Assembly: GCA_039090855.1 (NCBI GenBank)
Contig: CM077006.1
Location: forward strand, 53,081,336 to 53,145,335
Direction: 5' to 3'
From: Macrothele yani
Taxonomy: Eukaryota > Arthropoda > Arachnida > Araneae > Macrothelidae
DNA: 64,000 nt
How positions within the stretch are numbered: the first letter of the stretch is position 1; every line of letters begins with the position of its first letter. Shown here one piece after another: positions 1 through 10,077 of this stretch. The translations under genes were made by a program, and so were the position numbers. Below the pieces are notes generated by a model. That model had not been told where the DNA came from and did not search any database. It saw only the letters and a program-made list of their open reading frames with translations.

Positions 1-468
1 TTCCCATTACGCGTAAACGATTGAAAATAATTTGTTGAGTTATTCCCAGTTGTTCAACTAGTTATTTTTGCGTTTGAGGTGAATCTTCAACCAGCAATGC
101 TTTAAGTTCCTCATGTGCAATTTTCTGCGGGGCGTCGAAGATTGCACACGAAGAACTGTAAACCAAAACTAACGCGTGCTTTTCGATACAATATTCTCCC
201 CAGAACAGAACAGATCGGTGCACATGCTTTTGTAGCACTTTTTCCTTGATAAAATTCGTAACGAATGCAGTGTCGAATGAATGCAGTATCGCTTACCATC
301 TTTCACCTACCGATGTGCAAGTGCATTTGACTGTTGGACAAACTTCTGTGTCACATTTTATACTCTGGACCAGTTACAGTCACATGACAACAACGCGGGG
401 GATGTCGGATATGTAAATTAGCGGTATACGTCACATAAAAAATGCTTTCGCACTTACTTGTACACTTT
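1..468 (-). mobile_element. Mariner element, 5' part (cut by window start)
   Basis: On the minus strand the frame beginning near 299 reads RHCIRYEFYQGKSATKA, the N-terminal region of mariner-type transposases. The terminal repeat at about 448-468 (read inward as AAGTGTACAAGTAAGTGC) resembles the opposite end seen in the complete copies. Only the N-terminal part lies in the window. Frame breaks mark it as a dead copy. It carries one copy of a 34-bp repeat that is present twice in unit 2 and three times in unit 3. Confidence 0.8.
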
Positions 469-1192
469 GTGTATTTAATGAGCCGGATGAAACACTTGAC
501 ATCAGGTAGCCACTAGGTGCAAGTGCGATATTATACTGAGAAGCTGTTTGCGCTTAAGCCTTAAAGAAGTGTTTTGATTAATTAAGGTACTATGCTGAAT
601 TTCTAAGCACCAAAGAAATTAGTTGTTAAGCCCTTTGATCATTAGCCGTCGTAGTGGCCTTTTTTCATTCAGTGAAATACTCATTTTTGCAAAATTACAT
701 AAATGATTGAAGAAATTTTAAAAAAAATATCAAGGCCACATAATTTGGTTAATCCACGTTTTGCCGAAATGAATGCTAGCTGTCATTCCATAACTCATTA
801 CTGTTCAAAAAGCAGAAGTGGATTTGTTTTGATATTTGGCAATTATTGGATGCTGCATGAATTTCAATAATGGTCGCACTAATGGCAATACTATCAGAAA
901 TAATTATAAAAACCAAATAAATAAAAAGAATTGCAAAATCTGGATAGTGCTAAATTATCCACTTCTTTAAACTGTTGCTATTACAATAATACGAAGACGA
1001 CTTACAATACGGATCAAGAATGATGTTCGGAAGGGCTAATAAACAATGTTGGAAATAATTACGCAACTAAAATACTTTGTTTGTTTTGATTGTTTGAATT
1101 AGTATAAAAGATCAAACACATCTCACTTTACGGGTTTTTTTAACTATTTGATATCCATTTACTGAGAATTTCTCCTATTTCTAATCCTTAAC
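469..1192 (+). other. 5' flank of kinase copy 1
   Basis: This stretch has no supported gene. It is nearly identical in units 2 and 3 (26521-27250 and 54938-55659) and contains the kinase promoter at its right end. Small open frames here are not preserved between units. Confidence 0.6.
1103..1110 (+). promoter_or_regulatory. TATA box of kinase copy 1
   Basis: TATAAAAG lies 90 bp before the first ATG and is preserved at the same distance in all three units. A pol II start about 30 bp downstream would give a short 5' leader of about 60 nt. The initiator was not resolved. Confidence 0.65.
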
Positions 1193-3643
1193 ATGATTAT
1201 GTTTAATCGACTTATGACTTTCTTTAGAAGCATGTTTAGAGGGAATGAAGACCCGGTGATTGAGCAGATCGCTCAACACACCACCGAAGACGAAGATGTG
1301 GATATTTTCGAGGATGCGATGGAAGTGTTGGCAGTTAGTGACACGCAATCCGGGGAAGAGAACTGGGGAACGCCAAGTTCAACGATTAGTAGAAAACAGG
1401 AGGAGGAGCCCCGGATGGCAAGGTCATCTTGCAGAACTTTACCTTTGCAATTTGGCGAATTTGGAGTTGACCCAGCTTCCTGCCGAACTTCACAACTCAA
1501 TAGCTTCTCAGTTCATCCTCTCATTCCACACACCCATCCTTCAATCTACCGTACGTTAATGACCACCTCTCAAACAATAGACCTAAACACCTTCACAGAA
1601 CAACACTTCGTCACCCAAGACCTCTTCCAATTCATTCTCTTTCAGCTTGGACAAGGAATACATCACATTCATTCCCTAAACATAATTCACAGAAATCTAA
1701 CAGGAGCAAACGTAATGATTAACAAAAAAGCATTCCTGAAAATTACAGGATTCAGCCAAGCCACCTATGGACCGAACGCAGTAAGCTATGCAGGAACGGA
1801 AGGTTACGCAGCTCCTGAAGTTGTAGCCTACAAGGACAACGTCCAAGCTGAACCATATAGCTTCCCCGCAGACTACTATTCCTTGGGAGTTATTGCATAC
1901 GTCATTGCCTTTGATACTGCTCCCTGCGATTACACGGCCACCCAGATCCGCGCACGCAAAAGAACTGATGCAACTTACCACGAACAATTTGCCCAGATCG
2001 CGATGCGAAACGGTGCGGTAGAGTTACCAAGTCATTTGTCAATAATGGAAAATGAAATTCTCACAGGCTTGCTAAATGAATATCCAATAGTTAGACTTGG
2101 AGATGGCAACTTCCTCAATCACAGATACTTCCAAAACAATAACTTCGATAGTCCCTATGGAATGGCCATGTTACGAAGAGAAGAAATATTTGCACCACAT
2201 TACTCCCCTTCCCACCTAAAATTCATCAAAAATATTGGCAGTGGTAGTTTTGGAACTGTTTCCCTCAACCTTGACAAAAACACGGGAAATAACGTAGCAG
2301 TGAAAACCATCCGAAGACTCCGAAAGGAAAAAATCAACAAAGAAATACAATTCCTTCATCTTTTCTCTGGGCACCCACTCTTCCTAGAATTCATCGGAAA
2401 CTTTTCCACTATCGTAAAACGCCACGAAAAAGAGCACCACATAGTCATGGAATACTTCGAGGGCATTTCCTTTTATGAATTCGTATATATTAATAGTTTA
2501 ACCCTTAATGAATTCCGCCATATGTTGCACCAACTCGGAAAAGGGCTACAATACATGCATGAGAATAACATCATTCACAGAGATATAAAAGGTGACAACA
2601 TTTTGGTAAATGCAACATGTCAGGTTAAAATAATTGATTATGGCTTGGCTAAGTTCGGTCCAACTGTCAACAGTTATTCAGGAACAAAACACTATGCAGC
2701 CCCAGAAGTGCTCGCCCATCGACATGTTGCACATGCACCTCCGTATAGCTACAGCTGTGACTACTATTCTCTAGGAGTAACCATCTACGATAGTGGAATA
2801 TATGTTCATTTCACCGATCACTTGAAGCATAACAGACCACCTTCTGATAGTGAGTGGATCCAATACGCTCAACTGTTAAGAGGATACCAACAAGTGGAGA
2901 ACCCGGATGATAAATGTTTTGCTGATTTAGTCAACGGACTGCTAGAAATTGACCCGGATAGCCGGCTAAACGACCTAACATTCTTGTACCATCAATACTT
3001 CTACCCCGAAAATGATTGGAAGGATGATTTAGAAACAAAATTAAAGGAAGCAGTTCCACACACAATAAGAACATCGTCCTCAATACCCATTTACTCAGGA
3101 ATAGAATTATATTATAATCTGAAACCCAAGGAAGCAGAGGAAGACGAAAGAAAGAAATTCCGTCCAATATTCAGACCCCCTTTCCATTCCCCACCGAAAG
3201 CAATAGCTTCAACTCACCACTCCACACTTTCGTCGCCATCGCAACCAAGTTATGAATCGTCTCCAGAACCTATCGGCTTTGTATTTCCCTCCAGTGAACT
3301 AGAATTATCCAAAAGTGAACTTCCAGAACAACCTTCAAAACCAGACTTCTTCCAAACCAGTTCCTCCTCCTCCACCTCTTCCACATCCTCTCCATTCTCT
3401 TCACCCAACACATCCCGCAGCAATAGCGAATCAAACCTTCACCCAACAACAAAGATTCCTTCCAAGTGGCAAAAGATTATGAAATTGTTTACGAAAAAGG
3501 AACAAAAAACAGTAGCTAAGTCTGATCATCAGTCACCGACGCATCTTCCATCATCGTTAGGAAAAAGAAGGATAAAAAATTTTGTTTTAGGAACTTCTTC
3601 AAAAAGCCCCAAAAAACAAAAAAGGTCAGAGTTGTCAAACTGA
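1193..3643 (+). CDS. Tandem pseudokinase-kinase, copy 1 (AGC-like Ser/Thr kinase)
   Basis: Intronless 816-codon frame. Residues about 110-320 form a degenerate kinase lobe: HRD is HRN (166-168), DFG is GFS (186-188), APE (207-209) and DYYSLGV (227-233) remain, and no glycine loop or VAVK lysine is visible. Residues about 345-610 form a second domain with the catalytic set intact: GSGSFGTV (349-356), VAVK (K371), a likely alpha-C glutamate at E384, HRD (462-464), IDYG (D482) and APE (503-505). Its end, DPDSRL followed by YFYPENDW, resembles AGC kinases. The two lobes share PYS..DYYSLGV, so they probably arose by internal duplication. A Ser/Pro-rich linker (about 660-750) leads to a basic tail. 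The start follows the ATG after the TATA box; a second in-frame ATG lies at 1199. The frame ends early relative to copy 3 because of poly-A indels. Substrate and partners are unknown. Pseudokinase-kinase pairing recalls JAK, GCN2 and plant tandem kinases by layout only. Confidence 0.85.
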   Translation: MIMFNRLMTFFRSMFRGNEDPVIEQIAQHTTEDEDVDIFEDAMEVLAVSDTQSGEENWGTPSSTISRKQEEEPRMARSSCRTLPLQFGEFGVDPASCRTSQLNSFSVHPLIPHTHPSIYRTLMTTSQTIDLNTFTEQHFVTQDLFQFILFQLGQGIHHIHSLNIIHRNLTGANVMINKKAFLKITGFSQATYGPNAVSYAGTEGYAAPEVVAYKDNVQAEPYSFPADYYSLGVIAYVIAFDTAPCDYTATQIRARKRTDATYHEQFAQIAMRNGAVELPSHLSIMENEILTGLLNEYPIVRLGDGNFLNHRYFQNNNFDSPYGMAMLRREEIFAPHYSPSHLKFIKNIGSGSFGTVSLNLDKNTGNNVAVKTIRRLRKEKINKEIQFLHLFSGHPLFLEFIGNFSTIVKRHEKEHHIVMEYFEGISFYEFVYINSLTLNEFRHMLHQLGKGLQYMHENNIIHRDIKGDNILVNATCQVKIIDYGLAKFGPTVNSYSGTKHYAAPEVLAHRHVAHAPPYSYSCDYYSLGVTIYDSGIYVHFTDHLKHNRPPSDSEWIQYAQLLRGYQQVENPDDKCFADLVNGLLEIDPDSRLNDLTFLYHQYFYPENDWKDDLETKLKEAVPHTIRTSSSIPIYSGIELYYNLKPKEAEEDERKKFRPIFRPPFHSPPKAIASTHHSTLSSPSQPSYESSPEPIGFVFPSSELELSKSELPEQPSKPDFFQTSSSSSTSSTSSPFSSPNTSRSNSESNLHPTTKIPSKWQKIMKLFTKKEQKTVAKSDHQSPTHLPSSLGKRRIKNFVLGTSSKSPKKQKRSELSN

Positions 3644-3785
3644 AACAATAAATTATTCCCCCGTTATTCGAAGTCAAGGAGACCCATCACAAACAGCACA
3701 AGAACCACAATCATCCCATAATAATGGGCAGATAACCAAGAAAAAGAGGAAAGGTTGTTTGAAGTTTTGGAAAAAGAAGAAATGA
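3644..3785 (+). pseudogene. Frameshifted remnant of the kinase C-terminal tail, copy 1
   Basis: Sequence that encodes the last part of copy 3 persists here out of frame, ending in a segment that would read KKKRKGCLKFWKKKK. A run of five A at 3562-3566 (six in copy 3) and a second shorter A-run near 3611 disrupt the frame, so copy 1 stops at 3643. Confidence 0.7.
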
Positions 3786-3910
3786 ATGAATGAAGCTAAC
3801 AGTAACCGAACAAGTACCAAAATCAGCACCAAAGAATGTATTCTGTCAGAGTACCATCTCGTTAAGAGTGCATGAGTAAACAACATATACATAATAAATT
3901 GTGAAACAAA

Positions 3911-3966
<56 letters not shown>

Positions 3967-4380
3967 AAAAAAAACAAAAGAAGAAACGTCGTCCCATCTT
4001 TGCAACAGATCAAAATAATATCATTATGAAGAAAAGAAAAGAATGAAAACAAAAGGGAAAATATGAAAAAAAAAAGGAAAGAAGAAAGGAAAGAAGACAA
4101 AAGGGAAAATATGAAAAAAAGGAAGAAAATAAGAAGAAAAATCGTTCCACGTTTGGAATGTACCAGATTACAGTAACTGATTTAAAAAGAGAAGAAGAAA
4201 AGAAGAAATAAAATTTAAAACAAAAGGGCGTCGGACTTTCAAGCGCATCAAGTTATAATGATTAGAAGAAAAAGGAAAAGGAGAGAACAAATGAAGAGTG
4301 AAAGAAAGAAAAGAAAAGCAAATAGTAGAAAATAATGAAAGAAAAGAAAAGAGAGACAGAGAAAAAGAAAGAACCTTCTC
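3780..4380 (+). repeat. Purine-strand tract with (GAAA)n microsatellite
   Basis: The plus strand is almost only A and G for about 600 bp. It includes a GAAA tract at about 3911-3967 and repeated AAAGGGAAAATATGAAAAA blocks. The open frames on the pyrimidine strand are low-complexity artefacts. Equivalent tracts in units 2 and 3 have much shorter GAAA runs. Confidence 0.8.
3893..3898 (+). terminator. Candidate poly(A) signal, kinase copy 1
   Basis: AATAAA lies about 250 bp after the stop and is present at the same place in units 2 and 3. Another AATAAA occurs at 3647-3652, immediately after the stop. Confidence 0.45.
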
Positions 4381-5094
4381 ATTTTAAGGTTGATATATTC
4401 AATTCATCAATATATATATACATAATATTATTATAATACGCGTATTTAATTCTCTAGTATGGAGTTTTATTCCATTTATAACAAACACCATGCTAAAGTA
4501 TTTTAGGAGTTTCAGGAACAACATCCTATTTCTTTCATATCCTATCTGTCTCAAATTTTTTTCTTGCAGTCTCGTATTTGGACCTGGATATAAAGTCGAT
4601 ATTTGTTACATCCCATTGCCAAGGAAGAAAAAAAAAACATCATCCCCATCTTAGGAATATTTTGGCATGGTTACTAGACAAACCAATTTTTGTTTTGTTT
4701 CTGTGCTAAAAGTTCCCCTCTTAAATGTTTTCAGACATCGACTTGAAGCAAACCAATTTTTGTTTCATTTTCTTTGCCGAGGAGAAGAAATTTGGTTTCT
4801 TCGGTTTAAGAAATGGGGTCGCATTTTTTTTTGTTGCTCTCAGGCGTGAGAAAGTAACAAATTTATATCTCTCTCTTTGTACTTTCAAAAAGAAAAGTCT
4901 GGACTCGAAGTTTCTCCATGTTAGGACAGACCACGGATATGAAAGAAAGCAATGTTTGTTACATAGCACAGTTCAGAAAATCAAATTTCTCACGAAGCAG
5001 ATCCAATAATAAATAATGTTTTATTTTTGCGCCATTAACGCATTTTAATGAAAATTAATAATTTCCATGAAAAAATCAAGATGCGTTTTTAACG
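4381..5094 (+). other. AT-rich spacer, no gene seen
   Basis: Conserved in all three units. It contains a short imperfect direct repeat around CAAACCAATTTTTGTTT (near 4679 and 4749). A 60-residue open frame at 4667-4849 is nearly identical in unit 3 but altered in unit 2, and resembles no family I know. Confidence 0.5.
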
Positions 5095-6035
5095 AACAAT
5101 CCTACAACTTGAAAAAAATACTCCAATGATTGAAAAATCCAACGACTTCAATAATTTCAATGAACAAAGATCGAGATATGTTATGAGCAAAAAAAGATAG
5201 AGATACGTTTTTAACGAACAATCCTACGACTTCAGAAAAATACTTCAGTAATTGAAGAATCCTACGACTTCAAAAAAATACTTCAGTAATTGAAGAATCC
5301 TACGACTTCAGTAATTTCAATGAACAAAGATCGAGATATGTTATGAACAAAAAAAGATCGATTTACGTTTTTAACGAACAATCCTACAACTTCAAAAAAA
5401 TACTCCAATGATTGAAAAATCCTACGACTTCAATAATTTCAATGAACAAAGATCGAGATATGATATGAGCAGAAAAAGATAGAGATACGTTTTTAACGAA
5501 CAATCTTACGACTTCAAAAAAATACTTCAGTAATTGAAGAATCCTACGAATTAAAAAAAATACTTCAGTAATTAAAGAATCCTACAACTTCAAAAAAATA
5601 CTTCAGTAATTGAAGAATCCTACGACTTCAAAAAAATACTTCAGTAATATAAGAATCCTACGACTTCAAAAAAGTACTTACAGTAATGGAAGAATCCTAC
5701 GACTTCAAAAATACTTCTGTAATTGAAGAATCCTAAGACTTCAATAATGTCAAAGAACAAAGATCGAGATATGTTATGGACAAAAAAGATCGAGATATGT
5801 TATGAACAAAAAGATCGAGATACATTGTTAACGAACAATCCTACTACTTCAATAATTTCAATGAACAAAGATCGAGATATGTTATGAACAGCAAAGATCG
5901 AGATACGCTTTTAACGAACAATCCCACGACTTCAATAAATACTTCAATAATTGAAGAATCTTACGATTTCAGTAATTTCCATGAACAAAGATCGAGATAT
6001 GTTATCAGCAAAAAAAGATCGAAATACAATTTTGT
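5095..6035 (+). repeat. Two-module minisatellite, unit 1
   Basis: Degenerate tandem copies of a module of about 37 bp (core AATCCTACGACTTCAAAAAA then TACTTCAGTAATTGAAG) alternate with a module of about 70 bp containing CAATGAACAAAGATCGAGAT and ATGTTATGAACAAAAAAGA. Copy number and order differ in units 2 and 3. The frame is not kept across modules, so coding is unlikely. Confidence 0.85.
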
Positions 6036-7783
6036 TGAGTATGATTCTTTTCATGTTAGAAAGAATTCGCCCAATACAGAATGACTTACACCATTATTCT
6101 GGATATCTAAAAAGCTCCATGCTCTTTGTGTTAACCAATTCTACAACTTCATTTGCCCCAAAGTGAGTACAGGCAGACCTAATTGTAGGGCGATATATAT
6201 AAATATATGTATCTACGTTTATTTACATTTTCAAAAAAACGTGTACGATCTATAGTTGATGAGGGACTGGCATTCGAATAAAAAATGTATGAAGTTTCTA
6301 ACGCTAAGCATAAAAAATTTAAACGTACTAAAAAGAAAAAGGAATCAGTTATGAGATATATATGAGGATGCAGGAGTTTAACCTACAATACGAATGACAT
6401 TTTCACGACATATATATATATATATATATTTTAAATGATTACTTCTATTGATGATTAAAGTTCCATTACATTTTTGATAAATCGTCATTAAAGAAGCAGC
6501 TAGTCCGATGAGGAATGTAAATGGAACTTTGTCCAGCAGAAGATGGACAATAAAGTAACATTGCATTTTCATAATTTGCCACAGATAGGACTGGCATTGA
6601 TGACGAAGTGAAAAGCGGAATGTAAGAGTGAAACGGTTTAATCGTCTTCCAGAGAGAGACACGTTTGATGATTCAATGAAGTACATCTACAATTATTGTT
6701 CTTAAAATACCAATGCATTTTGGTAATGACCCACACATAAACAAAGAAAGAAAGCCAAGGCTTAGAATAATAGAATCTCCTGCAGCATCAATTTATTCTC
6801 ATTAAAAACTTTTATTATTCGTACAGCCAAATGTAAGTACTTGCATGTGAAACAGCAATGTGTAGTCCTTTTCCGAGATTTTTAAATCAGATCATACCAA
6901 TATTTAAACTAGGTGACAAAAAGCCACTGGCATTGGTGATACCCCCATTTGAAATGGATAATATGGGCATGCATTCCAAAAAAGACAAAATATTCACGTA
7001 TAACATGAAAGCATGAAAATACCCAGGGGACCTGGAGCCGAAGTTTGGTATGTAAAGAAAATATGGATCTTTTCCCACGAGTTTGATCCAAAGAAATTTT
7101 GGAAGCGCTGATGTATTTCTACCAATAAATGTACTATAAAACTGCTTTCTTGTTATCTTGCTAGTGAAGACTTCCATGGAGGCAGACAAAGCAAGAAATT
7201 TCAGTTCCGGACGTCTCTAAGTGTTACTAGAAGAACAAGAGTTATTCAGGGAAGTACCAACAAACCGAACAGTCTGGAGGCGCACAGAGCAGTTTTAGCT
7301 TTCAAAGTCAAATCTTCGAAACATAACCACATTTAGGGCTGCGATTTGAGTAAGGTATTGTAACAAATGTAACATATTGTAACAAATGCGATACATGCGT
7401 GAGGATTAAGCAGTGGCCGATCCAGCGTGGGGCTATCAGGCGGATTGCTCCCCCTCCTCCGAGATGAACAACTCGGATTTTATTTTTTTGTAAAAATATG
7501 CAGACAAATTTTTTTTTATGGTAAAATTAAATTTTATTTATATAAAATTGAAAAAGGCTCACAACGCAATTATGTTTTACATTACAAAACTAATTCTAAT
7601 CGTTCTGAGCGGTAACCTGTCTTGTAAAGCACATAATAAAAATTAATTAGTAGTGGTTAATGCTTAACTTTAATCAGTAGATAATTAAGAACTACCTTGA
7701 ATTTTAAGAATGTTTTAGAAGTTTAAATCGGATGAACCGTTCGAGAAATGTATTTCTGGAGAGCCGGCAAGTCTCTTAAAATA
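6036..7783. other. Conserved block without a recognised gene, unit 1
   Basis: About 1.7 kb present in all units. The part at 6887-7189 has an open minus-strand frame of about 100 codons that is 100-132 codons long in the other units. The plus-strand frame conserved in units 2 and 3 is broken here by ATG-TAA near 6829. No domain is recognisable. A short TA tract lies at 6410-6430. The right end, 7400-7780, is AT-rich. Confidence 0.4.
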
Positions 7784-8861
7784 CACTGTCTGACAGAGAA
7801 AATGCCGCACCATGAAGGAATGCTCGAAAACAGACCAAACTGCATACACCGATAGCCAAGTAAGTCCTGAACAAATGATTTAATTGTCACATACAGACTA
7901 GGCTGTAGTGGCCGAATATACACGATGATCAATAAGGAGTGTAGTCCCCACTTTGGCCGATACAGCGTTGAATCCAACGTGCATAGAGGCAATGAGAATC
8001 CGAATAGAATCCTGGGGTATCGTGGACCATGTGGTGTTGATCCAAGTCCACAGTTCATCTTCATTTTGCGGGGGTAGGAGGGTACTCAACAGACGTCCAA
8101 TCGTGTCCCACAGATGCTCGATGGGCGAGAGGTCAGGGGACCGTGCTGGCCACAGAAATATCCGCACACTGTGTAAACCATACTTTTCAGATACGTTGCG
8201 CAATGTAACAGTAATGTTTCAGAAACCTTGCGGTTACGTCAAAATGTCCGCAAACGTAACATAACTTTGAAACATAGCCGATACGTTTTAGTGAAAGATT
8301 TTTTTAACTTCAATATACCAACTTCATGTTACTGTTCAGATCATATCAGATCAGATCATATGTAGTGGATTTTAGGAAGGGAGTGTCTGACCCCAGGTCT
8401 TAAACAACCTTTAGAAATAGGAAGCTAGGAGATTTGGACTAGAGTGCCTGATAGGAAGGTGACACGGAAGCGAGGCAAAAACGGGGAGGAAGACGCTCTT
8501 ATTAGAGAGAGAGGAAGGCAGATGCGAATTTGGGACATGATAATAGGGAGTTTCTGTAAAAACGAAGTCTTTGACGTGGTGCCTCAAGGACGAATGTGGT
8601 CGATCATGACGTCAGTTGCCGCCATTTTTTCCCCTCGTGATCTTCCCGACGATTTTTTGTCCGCCATTTTCTTTTTGTGTTCAACCATAACATTTTTTGT
8701 GCCACGTGGTCCTATAGAACATGTTTTGTTCCCCAATTCTTTTTACCTCCCACATGGTCTCACCGATATCTTTCGCATGCCATTTTGTTTTTTTCCATCA
8801 GGAAGTTTATCGATGTGACGTCACGACGCTAGGGAAATGTTTTTTCCAGGGAAATACAAAT

Positions 8862-8948
8862 CCTCGAGCCCAGGTTCGAGCCCAGGTTCGAACCCCTGTC
8901 CAGCGGATTTGTAGGCAGATGCATTATTCCATTTAACCACGGGACACC
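8862..8948 (-). repeat. tRNA-like (SINE-type) sequence, first of a pair
   Basis: Read on the minus strand it has a pol III A-box-like segment (CCGTGGTTAAATGGAATAAT) and a B box GGTTCGAACC. An internal 11-bp duplication of the B-box region (GGTTCGAGCCC) is private to unit 1. It is not a functional tRNA: the arms do not pair well. Confidence 0.55.
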
Positions 8949-9000
8949 TCGCGCTTTCAGCATTCTGTAGGAACTAATGACAAGGCAAGGAAATACAAAT

Positions 9001-9077
9001 CCTCGAGGCTAGGTTCGAACCCCTATTCGAGCGGGTTTGTAGGCAGATGCATTATTCCACTCGACCACGGGACGCCT
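9001..9077 (-). repeat. tRNA-like (SINE-type) sequence, second of a pair
   Basis: A direct repeat of the preceding tRNA-like sequence over about 110 bp, separated by about 35 bp. The minus strand shows CCGTGGTCGAGTGGAATAAT and GGTTCGAACC. The neighbouring AAATACAAATCCTCGAG is shared by both copies. Confidence 0.55.
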
Positions 9078-9114
9078 CCCGCTTTCAGTAGACGCCTCGC
9101 GCTTTCACCTAAAA

Positions 9115-9575
9115 GATGAAATATAAAGAATTTCTGGTCCGATCGGGAGATTTTCAGCGTTTACAAGCTAGAACTCTACCATTTATCTAAAGGCATGTGC
9201 CTACCAAGGAAACCTATCTTGGAGGGTGGGGGTAGGTGTAATACCAAAAGTGTAGAATATGAAGTATTTCTCGTCCGATCGGGACATTATCAGCATTTAC
9301 AACAAGAAATACTTTATGTTTCAGGACAAGAAATCCTTTATATATTACACTTTTGGTGCCCTCCCTCCCCCCGACAGGGTTTCCTGAAGCAGCACATGCT
9401 CTCGGATAATTCGTTGACTTGTAGCTTGTAAATGCTGAAAATCTCCCGATCGAACCAGAAATCAGAAATTATTTGTATTTTATAATTTTGGTGTCACCCT
9501 CCCCCACCCCCGACAGTTTTCCTAAGTCAGCACATGCCCTCAGATAATTTGCAGACTTGTAGCTTGTAAACTTTT
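9115..9575. repeat. Foldback cluster (inverted and direct copies of a ~115-bp sequence)
   Basis: The left arm (about 9121-9250) contains GATCGGGAGATTTTCAGC and TACAAGCTA. The same sequence appears inverted at about 9350-9465, and part of it repeats directly again at about 9486-9571. A shorter internal copy lies near 9272-9310. The paired arms could form a long hairpin. Confidence 0.75.
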
Positions 9576-10068
9576 TTTATAAATTACATTAATAATCGCA
9601 ATTATGAAAAGACGGAATTACAGAAACTTTATGACTTAGAAAACCAACCTCTAGGGTATGTTGACACGAAGCGGTCAAAAATGCAATTTTTTTACGGCCC
9701 CTTAAAATTTTTGTGGCTATTTCTCTTACACCCAGCTAACTTGGGTACGACAGTATCACCAAAGAATATCCCAGTATCACATGGAACGACTACGAGAGTG
9801 CTTCGGTGAAATGGCATAAATGCGCATGCGCATCCACGCCGTTGCCAAATCAAAAAATCTTAAAAATTGCCGGAATTATGTACAATGGAAACTATAAAGC
9901 AGTAGTATCGGTGAATGCTATCTTTAACGTAACCGTAATGTACAAAGAGTTATGTTCAAAAATATATGTTGCTGAAACGTAATTGTAAGATATCTATGAA
10001 AGTGTAACGAAAATGAGAGATTGTAACATTATTGATACATATCTGAAACGTTTTGTGCTCTATGGGAG

Positions 10069-10077
10069 GTGTTATCC
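10069..10077. other. Empty insertion site of the P-like element
   Basis: GTGTTATCC occurs once here, inside the Tc1-A/B transposase. In unit 2 the same sequence is duplicated on both sides of the P-like element (36541-36549 and 39248-39256). Unit 1 therefore preserves the pre-insertion allele. Confidence 0.88.

Larger units (their letters stand above)
8180..10066. mobile_element. Nonautonomous element inside Tc1-A/B (left end deleted)
   Basis: This is the unit 1 copy of the element that is complete at 34604-36538. Its right terminus (ending 10066) is GTGCTCTATGGG. The left terminus and about 100 bp are deleted here. It encodes no recognisable transposase. A 125-codon frame at 8444-8818 has no known domain. 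It contains a tandem pair of tRNA-like sequences and a foldback cluster. Confidence 0.6.

Noticed and set aside
1193..3643. Kinase as an endogenous viral gene
   Set aside because: Lack of introns alone is not enough; no other viral genes lie nearby, and the surrounding DNA is ordinary transposons. Kept only as an open possibility.
3674..4100. Open frames on the minus strand rich in Phe, Leu and Ser (membrane-protein-like)
   Set aside because: They are translations of the pyrimidine strand of the GAAA/purine tract; length and sequence change with the microsatellite in each unit.
5095..6035. CRISPR array
   Set aside because: Repeats are degenerate and contiguous, without unique spacers, and the genome context is animal.
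5884..6084. Short frame across the minisatellite (MNSKDRDTLLTNN...)
   Set aside because: Frame changes between modules and is not kept through the tract; copy number differs in each unit.
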